A DNA stretch of 64,000 nucleotides from CALKAL01 sp051846895 (GCA_051846895.1 JBPYCQ010000006.1:124001-188000); one strand, 5' to 3'. Positions 36,582 through 44,955 are shown, counted from the first letter of the stretch. Notes: generated from the sequence alone by a model not told the origin. Translations and numbers: made by a program.

Positions 36582-37781
36582 TTATTCGTCTTCTTTAAAA
36601 GGCCACGCCGGTAACGTTTTATTTAATGGTTTATCTTGACGATAGCCTAATACATATTCAGCTTGCATAATTGTATGAATTTCACGTGTACCTTCGTAAA
36701 TGACCGGAGCCTTCGAGTTTCTTAAATGACGCTCAACCGGATATTCACTTGAATAACCGTATGCTCCGTGAATTTGTACTGCATCATCAGCCGCCTTATT
36801 GGCAAAATCACATGCTTGCCACTTAGCAAGAGATGTTTCTCTCGTGTTACGCTTACCTTGGTTTTTCAATTCTCCAGCGCGATAGACTAATAGACGGCTC
36901 ATTTGCAGGCCTGCTTCCATGTTCGCAATCATTTGCTGGACGAGCTGATGTTTACCAATTTCTTTGCCGAACGTTGCACGCTCATGACAATATTTTACAC
37001 TCTCCTCAAGGCAAGCATCAATTAATCCGCACGCACCAGCGGCAACCGTGAAACGACCATTGTCAAGAGCTGACATCGCGATTTTAAACCCTTCGCCTTC
37101 TTCGCCTAATAAGTTTTCTTTAGGAACTTTTACGTTATCAAAGAATAGTTCGCCCGTATTACCAGCACGAATCCCGTGTTTACCTTTAATCGCTTTTGAA
37201 GAAAATCCTGGCATTGTACGCTCAACGATAAAGGCAGAGATTCCTTTATGTTTTTTCGACTTATCTGTGTAAGCAAAAACTAAAAAGTGATCAGCTGTAT
37301 CACAAAGTGAAATCCATGTTTTTTGTCCATTTAAAATGTAGTAGTCACCTTGCTTCTCAGCAGAAGTTTGGAGGGCTGCCACATCAGATCCAGCGCCAGG
37401 CTCAGTCAAGCCGAACGCACCAAGCTTTTCACCCTTTGCTTGAGGAACTAAATATTTTTGCTTCTGTTCTTCTGTACCCCATTGTAAAATCGTTAAACTA
37501 TTTAAGCCAATATGGACAGACACAGCAGTACGGAAGGCAGTATCACCACGCTCTAATTCCTCACAAACGATTGCGAGTGAATTATAGTCCATTCCACTAC
37601 CGCCGTACTGTTCAGGAATACAAACCCCCATTAAACCGAGATCAGCCAATTTTTTATAAATCGCTGGGTCAAACTTACCTTCTTCATCCCATTTCTGGAT
37701 ATGTGGCATAATCTCCTTATCTACGAATTGTCTCACGGATTGACGTAACATTTTTTGTTCTTCTGTAAATTCAAAATTCAT
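36582..37781 (-). CDS. Acyl-CoA dehydrogenase, proposed glutaryl-CoA dehydrogenase
   Basis: A full-length acyl-CoA dehydrogenase (399 aa) with the FAD/substrate block FGLTEPGAGSD near residue 121 and the catalytic Glu in IYEGTREIHTI near residue 366, the position used by short/medium-chain and glutaryl-CoA enzymes. FRTAVSVH near residue 82 recalls YRSAMSVQ of glutaryl-CoA dehydrogenase, whose Arg contacts the substrate carboxylate (from memory of the human enzyme). With a CoA-transferase upstream and a semialdehyde dehydrogenase downstream, glutaryl-CoA to crotonyl-CoA plus CO2 fits. A butyryl/isovaleryl-type enzyme remains possible. ATG after GGGAGG. Confidence 0.8.
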   Translation of the reverse strand: MNFEFTEEQKMLRQSVRQFVDKEIMPHIQKWDEEGKFDPAIYKKLADLGLMGVCIPEQYGGSGMDYNSLAIVCEELERGDTAFRTAVSVHIGLNSLTILQWGTEEQKQKYLVPQAKGEKLGAFGLTEPGAGSDVAALQTSAEKQGDYYILNGQKTWISLCDTADHFLVFAYTDKSKKHKGISAFIVERTMPGFSSKAIKGKHGIRAGNTGELFFDNVKVPKENLLGEEGEGFKIAMSALDNGRFTVAAGACGLIDACLEESVKYCHERATFGKEIGKHQLVQQMIANMEAGLQMSRLLVYRAGELKNQGKRNTRETSLAKWQACDFANKAADDAVQIHGAYGYSSEYPVERHLRNSKAPVIYEGTREIHTIMQAEYVLGYRQDKPLNKTLPAWPFKEDE

Positions 37782-37795
37782 TTTAAAAATCCTCC

Positions 37796-38992
37796 CTATA
37801 TTATGTTATTTTCTTTAAAAGAATCTATTTCTCCTTTTTCATATCCTAAAGCTTGTAAAATATCTTCCGTATGCTCACCTGCATTTGGTGGATGTAAGTC
37901 ATATTCAACAGGTGTTTTAGAAAGTTTTAAAGGACTTCCAACAAGTTTAATGTCGCCTGCTGTTGGATGTTCTTGGTTTACAAACATATGACGTGCTTGA
38001 AGCTGTGGATCATCTACGACTTGCTGTAAATTTTGAATCGGGCCACACGGAATGTTTGCTAGTTCGCATTTCTTGCGCCAGTAATCAGTCGGTTTTTCTT
38101 TGAAAGCCTGCGCTAGATATGCTGTGATCTCTGCACGATTTTGAACGCGGTCTTTGTTCGTCTGAAAGTGCGGATGTTCAGCAAGCTCTGGTTTCTCAAT
38201 GATTTCACATAGCTTTTTAAACTGCCTGTCATTCCCAACAGCAATCACCATCTCACCGTCTGCCGTCTCAAACGTTTGATAAGGGACGATGTTGGCATGG
38301 TGGTTGCCAAGTCTTTCAGGGATTTTTCCAGACATTAAATAATTACTTGCGATATTTACTAGTGAGCTGACAGCCGTGTCATATAAGGAAATATCAAGCT
38401 TTTGTCCTTCGCCTGACCGTGTTCGCTCAAGTAGTGCTGCTTGAATACCAATCGCCGCGTACAACCCCGTTAACACATCGGTAATTGCAACACCAACTTT
38501 TTGTGGACCAGATTGTTCAGTGCCCGTAATGCTCATGAGACCACTCATCGCTTGAATGATGAAGTCATAGCCCGGTAAATCTTTGTACGGCCCATCTTCA
38601 CCGAACCCCGTTATCGAACAGTAGACGATACCTGGATTAATTGATTTGAGAGTTTCATAGCTTAATCCGAGGCGATCCATTGTGCCGGTTTTAAAATTAT
38701 TAATGATGACATCACTTTGTTTAACAAGTTTTTTAATAATTTCAAGGCCATCTTCCGTTTTTAAATTAACCGTCACACTTTTTTTATTACGATTCGCGCA
38801 TAAATAATAAGCACTAACATCGTTTTGAAATGGAGGTCCCCAAGTCCGCGTTTCATCACTGCCACCGGGTGCCTCAACTTTAATGACTTCTGCACCCAAA
38901 TCACCAAGAATCATCGTACAATAAGGACCGGCCAACACACGTGATAAATCAAGAACACGAATCCCGCTTAACGCTTTTGACAGTTCAATCAC
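37796..38992 (-). CDS. CaiB/BaiF (class III) CoA-transferase, proposed succinyl-CoA:glutarate CoA-transferase
   Basis: The protein shows the family pattern throughout: RVLDLSRVLAGPYCTMILGDLGAEVIKVE (split over residues 14-42), NRNKKSVTVNLK, the catalytic Asp in GEGQKLDISLYDT near residue 190, and the GMDRLGL/GYDFI blocks. The human glutarate CoA-transferase SUGCT belongs to this class, which fits the neighbouring glutaryl-CoA dehydrogenase. The GTG at 38992 overlaps the AGAGGAG ribosome site. An in-frame CTG at 38983 (MSKALSGIRV) has ideal spacing and matches the usual N-terminus, so the true start may be CTG. First gene of a three-gene operon. Confidence 0.82.
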   Translation of the reverse strand: MIELSKALSGIRVLDLSRVLAGPYCTMILGDLGAEVIKVEAPGGSDETRTWGPPFQNDVSAYYLCANRNKKSVTVNLKTEDGLEIIKKLVKQSDVIINNFKTGTMDRLGLSYETLKSINPGIVYCSITGFGEDGPYKDLPGYDFIIQAMSGLMSITGTEQSGPQKVGVAITDVLTGLYAAIGIQAALLERTRSGEGQKLDISLYDTAVSSLVNIASNYLMSGKIPERLGNHHANIVPYQTFETADGEMVIAVGNDRQFKKLCEIIEKPELAEHPHFQTNKDRVQNRAEITAYLAQAFKEKPTDYWRKKCELANIPCGPIQNLQQVVDDPQLQARHMFVNQEHPTAGDIKLVGSPLKLSKTPVEYDLHPPNAGEHTEDILQALGYEKGEIDSFKENNII

Positions 38993-39026
38993 TCCTCTCT
39001 TAAAAAAATATGAAGTTTTTTGCCAC

Positions 39027-39077
39027 TAAAAAAAGCCAGTCTTCACCCATATTAAATGAGTAAAAACTGGCTTCGCA
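39027..39077 (-). terminator. Terminator hairpin in the leader of the CoA-transferase operon (attenuator candidate)
   Basis: On the minus strand AAGCCAGT pairs with ACTGGCTT, with an inner ACTCAT/ATGGGT stem, followed by T7 (39028-39034 as A7 on the plus strand). It ends about 35 bp before the ribosome site of the CoA-transferase gene. It may end the yojNO transcript, but no room is left for a separate promoter between it and the gene. Confidence 0.82.
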
Positions 39078-39195
39078 TCCATTCGAACAATCCGGGCGGT
39101 GGATTGTGACAGATGGAACAGTAGTATAAAAAATTCTATTCATCAACGTACAGGGTGGGGTAGATGCTTTTTATTCAGACATCTTAGCCCTGTTG
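39060..39195 (-). ncRNA. Structured 5' leader upstream of the CoA-transferase operon (unidentified riboswitch/attenuator candidate)
   Basis: Two stem-loops are visible on the minus strand ahead of the terminator. In the first, ACAGGG and CCCTGT close over AGATG/CATCT, and ATCAAC/GTTGAT can extend it. In the second, CCATC/GGATG encloses CAATCC-ACCGCCC-GGATTG. The predicted transcription start (about 39194) falls at the base of the first stem. I do not recognise a known riboswitch class and it is not a lysine box. Promoter, folded RNA, intrinsic terminator and ribosome site in this order is the classic riboswitch layout. Confidence 0.5.
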
Positions 39196-39200
39196 ATTAC

Positions 39201-39229
39201 ATTTTATTATATTCTAAATTGTTTGTAAA
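39201..39229 (-). promoter_or_regulatory. SigA promoter of the CoA-transferase/glutarate operon
   Basis: On the minus strand TTTACA (39224-39229), a 17-bp spacer and TAAAAT (39201-39206), each five of six consensus bases. It overlaps nothing coding and lies 6 bp beyond the yojO stop. Confidence 0.7.
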
Positions 39230-39234
39230 TATGT

Positions 39235-41139
39235 CTAGACAGCTTTTAGTAACAATCGCTTTAATATATAAGAAAAAACATTCGGAAGTTCGGCCATTGA
39301 CTCAATTAGCATATGCTGTCTTCCGTAAATATTGCGCATTAATTTTTCCTCATCTTCTGTAATCGTATCATTTGATAAAAATAAGCCGATAACATCAATC
39401 CCCTGCTTACGCGTATCAAGCACAGCTTCGTGCGTGTCGATAATCCCGTTCTCACTATAGTCATATGCGGACGGCTCACCATCTGTAAAGACAAGTAACA
39501 TTTTATGCTTTTCATAGCGTTGGATGAGTTCTTCAGCTGCTACACGAATACTAAAGCCGTCACGGTTATCCTCTTCAGCTTCAAGCTGTAAAATTTCTGG
39601 CCCGATCTGAATATCGAGTGATTTTTCAAAAGGAATAACGGTGTGAAAGTAGTTCGGTTGCTTGTTGTCCGAAGCTTCAAACCCATCTTCCCAAAAGCCA
39701 GTGACTGTGTGGGGTATTTTTAATTGTTTAAGCACTTCATGATAGATGATTGCTGCTTTTTTTGTTTCATCCATTTTGTTGTACATGGAGGCCGAGCAGT
39801 CAATCAACAACGTAAACGCAGCGTCAATTTCATTTGAGTCTAAATCTTTTTTATAAAACACTCTAGGATTGTCATCTATGATGAGTGGAATGAGTTGTTT
39901 TTTTGCCAGTCTGCCGTACAGTAGGTGAGAGCGTGCTGTATTCTTCTTATAATCAAGGGCATCTTCAATGGTCCTTTTTAATTGTTTAATAACGGGTGTC
40001 ACTTCATTTACAAACGATTGATAGTCTTGTATGTCATCAAAGCTTGGCGTTGTCGTTTTTTTAAACTGTTTAACTGCATGAACATTTTCTTTACCATAGC
40101 GGCTAGATTTTGAGGCTTGATCATTTTTTTGTTCATTGAGACTTTCAAGCTTGGAGTAATCAGTTTGTTTACTCATGCCAGAAAACCCTTGAACACTTGC
40201 CATCGCTTGATCTCCATCTTCACTGTCCCGAGCACCGTCGCCTAATATATTCGTTTTCGTTCCGTGTTCAAGTTCGTAGCGTAGAAAACTTTGCTTTCGA
40301 TCACTATTTTCATTTTCTCGATGCCAAGTTGAAAACTGTTCGTTAATCACTTCATCTTCATCTTCCAACAGTTCGCGGTCATCGTTATCGAGTTCATCAT
40401 GTCGCTTTAAATCGTCAATCAGCCATTCGTGATGTAGTTCGGTTTCATGATTAATCGGAGCAACAAAATATGTGTTGACAGAATCTGAATAACTCCCCTT
40501 AACATGATTCATAATCTGTAGTGTTAAATCAACAATCTCCTTCGTCGAAGCTGCTTCAAAAAGTGACGTTAGTAGTGGTTGCAGTCTATTCATCATCTCA
40601 ACTTGTTCCTGTTTACTATTAGGAAAATTCAGGACCGGGGTGTCAGAAGTTAATGTTAAATAGATCATGCAAAACAATTCATCTGTCGGGAAATTACGCA
40701 TCACATTCGTTTCAAGCTGTGTTTCAAAATAGTGGGTCATCGTCTTTTTCCTAACATTGAACCATTTAGCCGTTCCTTTTCTTTCACGCCGAATGACTTC
40801 TTCAAGGCGCAAATCTTCTAATAACGTAAATAATTGGGTTAAAAAAAAAGGTAGCTCCGAACGATTCAAAGCGGCTTGCAGACGTTTCCATTCCTTCGTT
40901 GATGTGTGATAAAGCGTTCCAAGCACCCTAAGCATGACATCTGTTTTATAGCCTGCTTGTTTAGTTTCATACGGGTAATGATCCCAAAAGCGGCTTGCGG
41001 TCACTTTGAATTGCTGTAAATCAACGTACGACCCAAACTGATATTCAAAATTCAATTCTTTTTGTTTAGATAAAATCGCCGTTAAATCAATAAGTTCTGC
41101 AAAAAGATTAGCATCAACGACTGAGTTGTTAAATTTCAT
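39235..41139 (-). CDS. yojO: VWA-domain protein YojO (NorD/CobT-like partner of a MoxR ATPase)
   Basis: The 634-residue protein has a long N-terminal helical region, an acidic middle (DDLKRHDELDNDDRELLEDEDE) and a C-terminal von Willebrand factor A domain with MIDAS residues in LLIDCSASMYNKM (near residue 440) and VFTDGEPSAYD. The pair with the upstream MoxR-type ATPase matches B. subtilis yojN-yojO and the NorQ-NorD/CbbQ-CbbO pairs, which remodel or metallate client proteins. The client here is unknown. ATG at 41139 with GAGGGTGAG upstream; 10 bp from yojN. Confidence 0.85.
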   Translation of the reverse strand: MKFNNSVVDANLFAELIDLTAILSKQKELNFEYQFGSYVDLQQFKVTASRFWDHYPYETKQAGYKTDVMLRVLGTLYHTSTKEWKRLQAALNRSELPFFLTQLFTLLEDLRLEEVIRRERKGTAKWFNVRKKTMTHYFETQLETNVMRNFPTDELFCMIYLTLTSDTPVLNFPNSKQEQVEMMNRLQPLLTSLFEAASTKEIVDLTLQIMNHVKGSYSDSVNTYFVAPINHETELHHEWLIDDLKRHDELDNDDRELLEDEDEVINEQFSTWHRENENSDRKQSFLRYELEHGTKTNILGDGARDSEDGDQAMASVQGFSGMSKQTDYSKLESLNEQKNDQASKSSRYGKENVHAVKQFKKTTTPSFDDIQDYQSFVNEVTPVIKQLKRTIEDALDYKKNTARSHLLYGRLAKKQLIPLIIDDNPRVFYKKDLDSNEIDAAFTLLIDCSASMYNKMDETKKAAIIYHEVLKQLKIPHTVTGFWEDGFEASDNKQPNYFHTVIPFEKSLDIQIGPEILQLEAEEDNRDGFSIRVAAEELIQRYEKHKMLLVFTDGEPSAYDYSENGIIDTHEAVLDTRKQGIDVIGLFLSNDTITEDEEKLMRNIYGRQHMLIESMAELPNVFSYILKRLLLKAV

Positions 41140-41149
41140 AGACTCACCC

Positions 41150-42028
41150 TCAATTGAATAACGTCTCTGTTAGATTTCGGACAACTTCTTTTTCCCGATT
41201 ATCTTCAAGCTTATCGATGATGGAACGTAGAATGGCACGTTTAGGTGGAATAAGCTCGCTTAAATCACACGCATCTAATAACGCACGAATACTCGCCGCA
41301 TCTTCAGATATTTTCCCTTGATAGGCAGCTTCAATTAAATCACTCGAAAGTTTAACAAAAGTATTTATAAGTGAATCATCTGACAAATTCGTGCTACTTT
41401 TGATCAAAGACTTAAGCTTTTCACCTTGAATATAAGGAACCTCCAACACAATAAAACGGTTTTTTAACGCTTCATTAAGACGAGTCGTTCCGATATATCC
41501 TTCATTAATCGCCGCAATGACATTAAATCCGCCCTTAGCTCGGATGGTTTCATTAGTGAAAGGGTTTGTAATCGTGCGACGGTAATCTAAGACACCATTA
41601 ATGATCGGTAACGTCTCAGGCTTAGCCATATTAATCTCATCAATATATAAAAAGTGACCGTGCTGTAACGCTTGAGTGAGCGGACCAGGAACGAAATCAA
41701 TGATTTGCTTACCATCTTTATAATTAATCGTCTTAAACCCTAAAAAACTTTCCGCATCTAAATCAACCGAGCAATTCACACTAAACATCGGCTGATTGAA
41801 TAAGTGAGAAAGCGTTTCTGCTAGCTTCGTTTTCCCAGATCCTGTTGGGCCCTTTAGTAAAATATTTTTCCCTTGAGAAAGCGCCACAATAGCATCCGTG
41901 AACACATCATCATCACTTGGGATATAGCCACTTTCACGAATGAAATGAGAAAACTCTGTTTCTTGTTTATTTTTATGTTGATGAATTAAATCAATTATTT
42001 TTTCAGGCAACTGTTCAACAATGTCCAT
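41150..42028 (-). CDS. yojN: MoxR/NorQ-family AAA+ ATPase YojN
   Basis: An AAA+ ATPase of 292 residues with Walker A LKGPTGSGKTKLAE (near residue 57), Walker B FLYIDEIN (near residue 128) and the sensor region AAINEGYIGTTRLNEALKNRF with its arginine. It is the ATPase half of the NorQ/NorD-type pair with yojO, probably cotranscribed. Such complexes act as chaperones, often for metal insertion. ATG at 42028 with a GAAGGAG-like site upstream. It is preceded by the family D repeat array. Confidence 0.88.
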   Translation of the reverse strand: MDIVEQLPEKIIDLIHQHKNKQETEFSHFIRESGYIPSDDDVFTDAIVALSQGKNILLKGPTGSGKTKLAETLSHLFNQPMFSVNCSVDLDAESFLGFKTINYKDGKQIIDFVPGPLTQALQHGHFLYIDEINMAKPETLPIINGVLDYRRTITNPFTNETIRAKGGFNVIAAINEGYIGTTRLNEALKNRFIVLEVPYIQGEKLKSLIKSSTNLSDDSLINTFVKLSSDLIEAAYQGKISEDAASIRALLDACDLSELIPPKRAILRSIIDKLEDNREKEVVRNLTETLFN

Positions 42029-42095
42029 ATGATAAGCTCCTTCTTATTTTTCTCTACTGCCCATTCTACTATAAAAGGGAGGGGGAGGGTCAATT

Positions 42096-42206
42096 CGCGC
42101 ATAAAATGAAGAAAGCGCGCATAAATGAAAAAATCCGCGCATAAAATGAAAAAAATCGCGCATAAATCAAAAATTCCGCGCATAAAATAAAAAATTCGCG
42201 CATAAA
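42096..42206 (+). repeat. Family D array: 6 units of a 20-21-bp repeat (core CGCGCATAAA)
   Basis: Cores begin at 42096, 42116, 42136, 42157, 42177 and 42197 with A-rich linkers. The array runs into the clpP terminator, so seen from clpP (minus strand) it follows that terminator directly. Confidence 0.93.
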
Positions 42207-42243
42207 AAAAAGCGGGGCTCATTTACATCGAGATCCCGCTTTT
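42203..42243 (-). terminator. Terminator of clpP
   Basis: AAAGCGGG (42209-42216) pairs with CCCGCTTT (42235-42242). On the minus strand T8 follows, within the last unit of the repeat array. Confidence 0.88.
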
Positions 42244-42248
42244 ATTAA

Positions 42249-42830
42249 TTATACTTTTTGCATGACTTCATCGATTAAGCCGTACTCTTTTGCACGTTCT
42301 GCCGACATGAAGTTATCGCGATCTGTGTCGCGCTCAATGACTTCAAGTGGTTGACCAGTTCTATCAGCTAAAATTTGATTTAGCTTTTCGCGCATTTCAA
42401 TAATACGTTTTGCATGAATTTGAATGTCTGCTGCTTGCCCTTGTGTACCACCTAATGGTTGGTGAATCATCACTTCACTGTTCGGTAAGCCATAACGTTT
42501 ACCTTCTGCGCCGGACGCGAGTAAGAAAGCACCCATTGAAGCTGCCATACCAACACAAATAGTTGAAACATCAGGCTTAATAAAGTTCATTGTATCGTAA
42601 ATCGCCATTCCAGCTGTAATTGATCCACCTGGTGAGTTAATGTATAACGAAATGTCTTTATCAGGGTCCTCAGCTGCCAAGAAAAGCAATTGAGCAACAA
42701 CAGAGTTAGCCACGTTGTCATCAATTGGACCTCCAAGCATAATAATGCGGTCTTTCAGTAGACGTGAATAAATATCATAAGCACGTTCACCGCGGTTTGT
42801 CTGTTCAATAACTGTAGGAATTAAATTCAT
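42249..42830 (-). CDS. clpP: ATP-dependent Clp protease proteolytic subunit
   Basis: ClpP forms the tetradecameric proteolytic chamber used by ClpC, ClpX and ClpE for protein quality control and regulated proteolysis. The catalytic Ser is in GMAASMGAFLL (near residue 98) and the His in MIHQPLGG (near residue 123), with Asp further on. The length of 193 aa is normal. ATG after AAAGGAGGAAAA. A SigA promoter overlapping a CtsR box lies 45-70 bp upstream, so it is heat- and stress-induced by loss of CtsR binding. Confidence 0.98.
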   Translation of the reverse strand: MNLIPTVIEQTNRGERAYDIYSRLLKDRIIMLGGPIDDNVANSVVAQLLFLAAEDPDKDISLYINSPGGSITAGMAIYDTMNFIKPDVSTICVGMAASMGAFLLASGAEGKRYGLPNSEVMIHQPLGGTQGQAADIQIHAKRIIEMREKLNQILADRTGQPLEVIERDTDRDNFMSAERAKEYGLIDEVMQKV

Positions 42831-42872
42831 TTTATTTTCCTCCTTTTCAAGCTAAAATTCTTTTCAATTAAA

Positions 42873-42901
42873 ATATTACTCCTTTGGTCAATAAAGGTCA
42901 A
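42873..42901 (-). promoter_or_regulatory. SigA promoter of clpP
   Basis: Minus strand: TTGACC (42896-42901), 17-bp spacer, TAATAT (42873-42878). The -35 lies inside the CtsR box. Confidence 0.8.
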
Positions 42902-42902
42902 A
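42886..42902 (+). promoter_or_regulatory. CtsR operator of clpP
   Basis: GGTCAAT-AAA-GGTCAAA is a tandem heptad matching the CtsR box (RGTCAAA-N3-RGTCAAA) at all but one position, and it covers the clpP -35 and spacer, the expected site for repression. Confidence 0.85.
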
Positions 42903-42986
42903 CAAAAAGATGCGAGTATGTACACAAACAATTTAGCCAAAAGTGTACTTATTTAAACATCTATTTTATTTGGTAACAATGTATGC

Positions 42987-43015
42987 TTGAATTATATCGA
43001 AAGTAGAAGTATAAT
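42987..43015 (+). promoter_or_regulatory. SigA promoter of tRNA-Arg
   Basis: TTGAAT (42987-42992), 17-bp spacer and a perfect TATAAT (43010-43015), 53 bp before the tRNA. A small hairpin GTGCA/TGCAC lies in the leader. Confidence 0.8.
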
Positions 43016-43067
43016 TACAAATGCGATTTTTAAATTAGTGCATCTTTTGCACGATTATTAAAAACAT

Positions 43068-43139
43068 GCCCTCGTGGTGTAATGGATAACACATAAGATT
43101 CCGGTTCTTACGCTGGGGGTTCGATTCCCTCCGAGGGCG
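43068..43139 (+). tRNA. tRNA-Arg (anticodon CCG)
   Basis: A complete cloverleaf: acceptor GCCCTCG/CGAGGGC, D-stem GTGT/ACAC, anticodon stem TAAGA/TCTTA with loop TTCCGGT (anticodon CCG, reading CGG), and T-arm GGGGG-TTCGATT-CCCTC. The discriminator base is G. CCA is not encoded. Confidence 0.95.
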
Positions 43140-43181
43140 TTAGTTATGCCAATTTATATAATGCCTTATACATTCACGACT

Positions 43182-44222
43182 TCAATTAATATATAAAGAA
43201 CTAAAAGTATCAACGTCTTCTTCATTACTTCCAAATTTTAAATAAACTCTACCGTGATCATCATAGTAATAAAGGTAATAACCACTTCCAGTCTCACTAT
43301 ACCCTTCAGCATCAGGTTCACCTATTTTAGAAATAATCATATCTCTACTCATATTAATTGGAATTAAATATTGAACAATTCCTAATGCAGGGTTTTCTTC
43401 ATAGCCATACTCAACACCAAACCCGCAACGACAATCTTCATAAACTAACCAAACGAGTCCTTCGGCTGGGTCTGATTTGTAATCAGGGAGTCCCATGTAA
43501 TTTTTAATAAGAGATTGTCCGGATGTGTTTAATGGTGGTTTGATATTCTCAACTTTTCCTTCTAATGCATTTTCAATAAAACTTGGGTTATCAAGTATTA
43601 AATTGTTTTGTTCAACGTCTAAATTTAAGTTGTACCAGCTTTTTAAATTGTTTTTTTCTTCTGCAAGATTGTATTTATAAAGATCGTTCATTAATATATT
43701 GATGACTTGATCGCTTAATAAGTAGTATGGTTCTTCTCCAACGGGTTGGTATACTCCCGTAAACTCTATTCCGTTTGCAGTCCTAATCGCTTTCATCCAT
43801 ACATGATATTTTGCTTGATCCCCATTACTATATATAAGGGTGTATTCGGTAGGTGTGAACATGCTTTCGAACGGAAAATCAGTTTCCTGGGAAGAATTCA
43901 CAAACTCTTCTTTAATACTATTAAATGTTTGTTCATTAAAATCCGCAGCACTATAATGGACAGTTTCAATTAAGTTTTTTTCAATTACTTTTTCTAAAGT
44001 GACCGCATCTTTGCTTCCAAGACTTAAATCCTGGCCAAACATGGGTAAAAGTAAAATAATCAACAAAAGCGATGCCAGGGTTGTTGCAACGTATAGTTTT
44101 ATTGGGTGATTCTTTTTATCTATAGTTAATTTTATCTTCTGGAAGGTTTCACGTTTCCGTTTATCATCACGTTTGATGTTTCCTAATTGTTTCAAGTTAT
44201 CACTTATGTTTCTTCTGTCCAT
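43182..44222 (-). CDS. Membrane-anchored anti-sigma factor-like protein
   Basis: The 346-residue protein has a short basic cytoplasmic N-terminus (about 40 residues), one membrane helix (YVATTLASLLLIILLLPMF, near residues 44-62) and a large external region. The C-terminal part (MIISKIGEPDAEGYSETGSGY) resembles the DUF4309/BamE-like folds of Bacillus extracytoplasmic sensors. Its start overlaps the end of the ECF sigma gene by 19 bp, the usual arrangement for a sigma factor and its membrane regulator. The function is inferred from architecture and position; no named anti-sigma motif is visible. Confidence 0.65.
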   Translation of the reverse strand: MDRRNISDNLKQLGNIKRDDKRKRETFQKIKLTIDKKNHPIKLYVATTLASLLLIILLLPMFGQDLSLGSKDAVTLEKVIEKNLIETVHYSAADFNEQTFNSIKEEFVNSSQETDFPFESMFTPTEYTLIYSNGDQAKYHVWMKAIRTANGIEFTGVYQPVGEEPYYLLSDQVINILMNDLYKYNLAEEKNNLKSWYNLNLDVEQNNLILDNPSFIENALEGKVENIKPPLNTSGQSLIKNYMGLPDYKSDPAEGLVWLVYEDCRCGFGVEYGYEENPALGIVQYLIPINMSRDMIISKIGEPDAEGYSETGSGYYLYYYDDHGRVYLKFGSNEEDVDTFSSLYIN

Positions 44223-44719
44223 GTAATCTCTCCTTTCTTAATGTTTAATAACTTGGCTTCTAATGCTTTTATAGCTCGATGGTTCGTAAGTCTAACCTTA
44301 TTCTCTGGCCAATTCAAAATTTGTGCGGTTTCTTTTATCGTAAATTCATAAATGTTTCATAAAATAATAACTTCTTTATAGGTGTGTTTAAGTGTTAATA
44401 AGGCTTGGTAGAGTTCTGCTATGCTTTCACTTTTTTCATAAAGAGATTCAGGCGTTTCATAATTTCCTTTGATTTCAGCGGAAAGTGAAGAAAATGAAAA
44501 CTTTCTTTTCCTACGCCAATAATCGTACACAAGGTTTCGGGCAATCGTTATTAGCCATGTATCATAATTGGAATCGTTTCGGAACTTTTTAAGAGAGTTG
44601 TTGGCCCTAATGAAAACATCGTGAGTTAAATCTTCAGCGAGGTCTTCTTTTCCAACTTGTAATAAAATGTAATTGTAAATTTTATCGCTGTATAATTCAT
44701 ATAATTTTTCCCAAGTCAT
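44204..44719 (-). pseudogene. ECF sigma factor gene interrupted by an in-frame TGA in region 4
   Basis: From ATG 44719 (after GAGGTGA) the frame encodes a sigma-70 region 2 (YNYILLQVGKEDLAEDLTHDVF, split near residues 17-36; YDTWLITIARNLVYDYWRRKRK) and the start of region 4, ending HTYKEVIIL then TGA at 44357-44359. Without a frameshift the same frame continues to 44204 as NIYEFTIKETAQILNWPENKVR and HRAIKALEAK, a clear region 4 helix-turn-helix. At this site relatives have a sense codon, often Arg; a CGA to TGA change would explain it. The protein of 120 aa lacks promoter -35 recognition. A sequencing error or readthrough are alternatives. Confidence 0.8.
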
Positions 44720-44955
44720 CTCTTCACCTCAATTCTTATTCAGACCAATAGACGATTAACTACCCCTATTGTTTCAGTAAGTTTTATAAAATGTTAAAAT
44801 TACCAACTTATGCTTTCAGTTTAGCACAAACAATTCTGAAAACTTACAGACGTAACGAGTAGTAAGGTACATTCTTTCAACGACATATTTATATAAATCA
44901 GTTTTTTATATACATAATTGGATAAAATAAACTAAAGAGCTGGGGGTGAGTATTC

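Noticed and set aside
39060..39195. Lysine riboswitch or T-box for the leader before the CoA-transferase gene
   Set aside because: The lysine box is much longer with different conserved loops, and no proper T-box sequence occurs on the coding strand (a similar AGGGTGG string is on the opposite strand).
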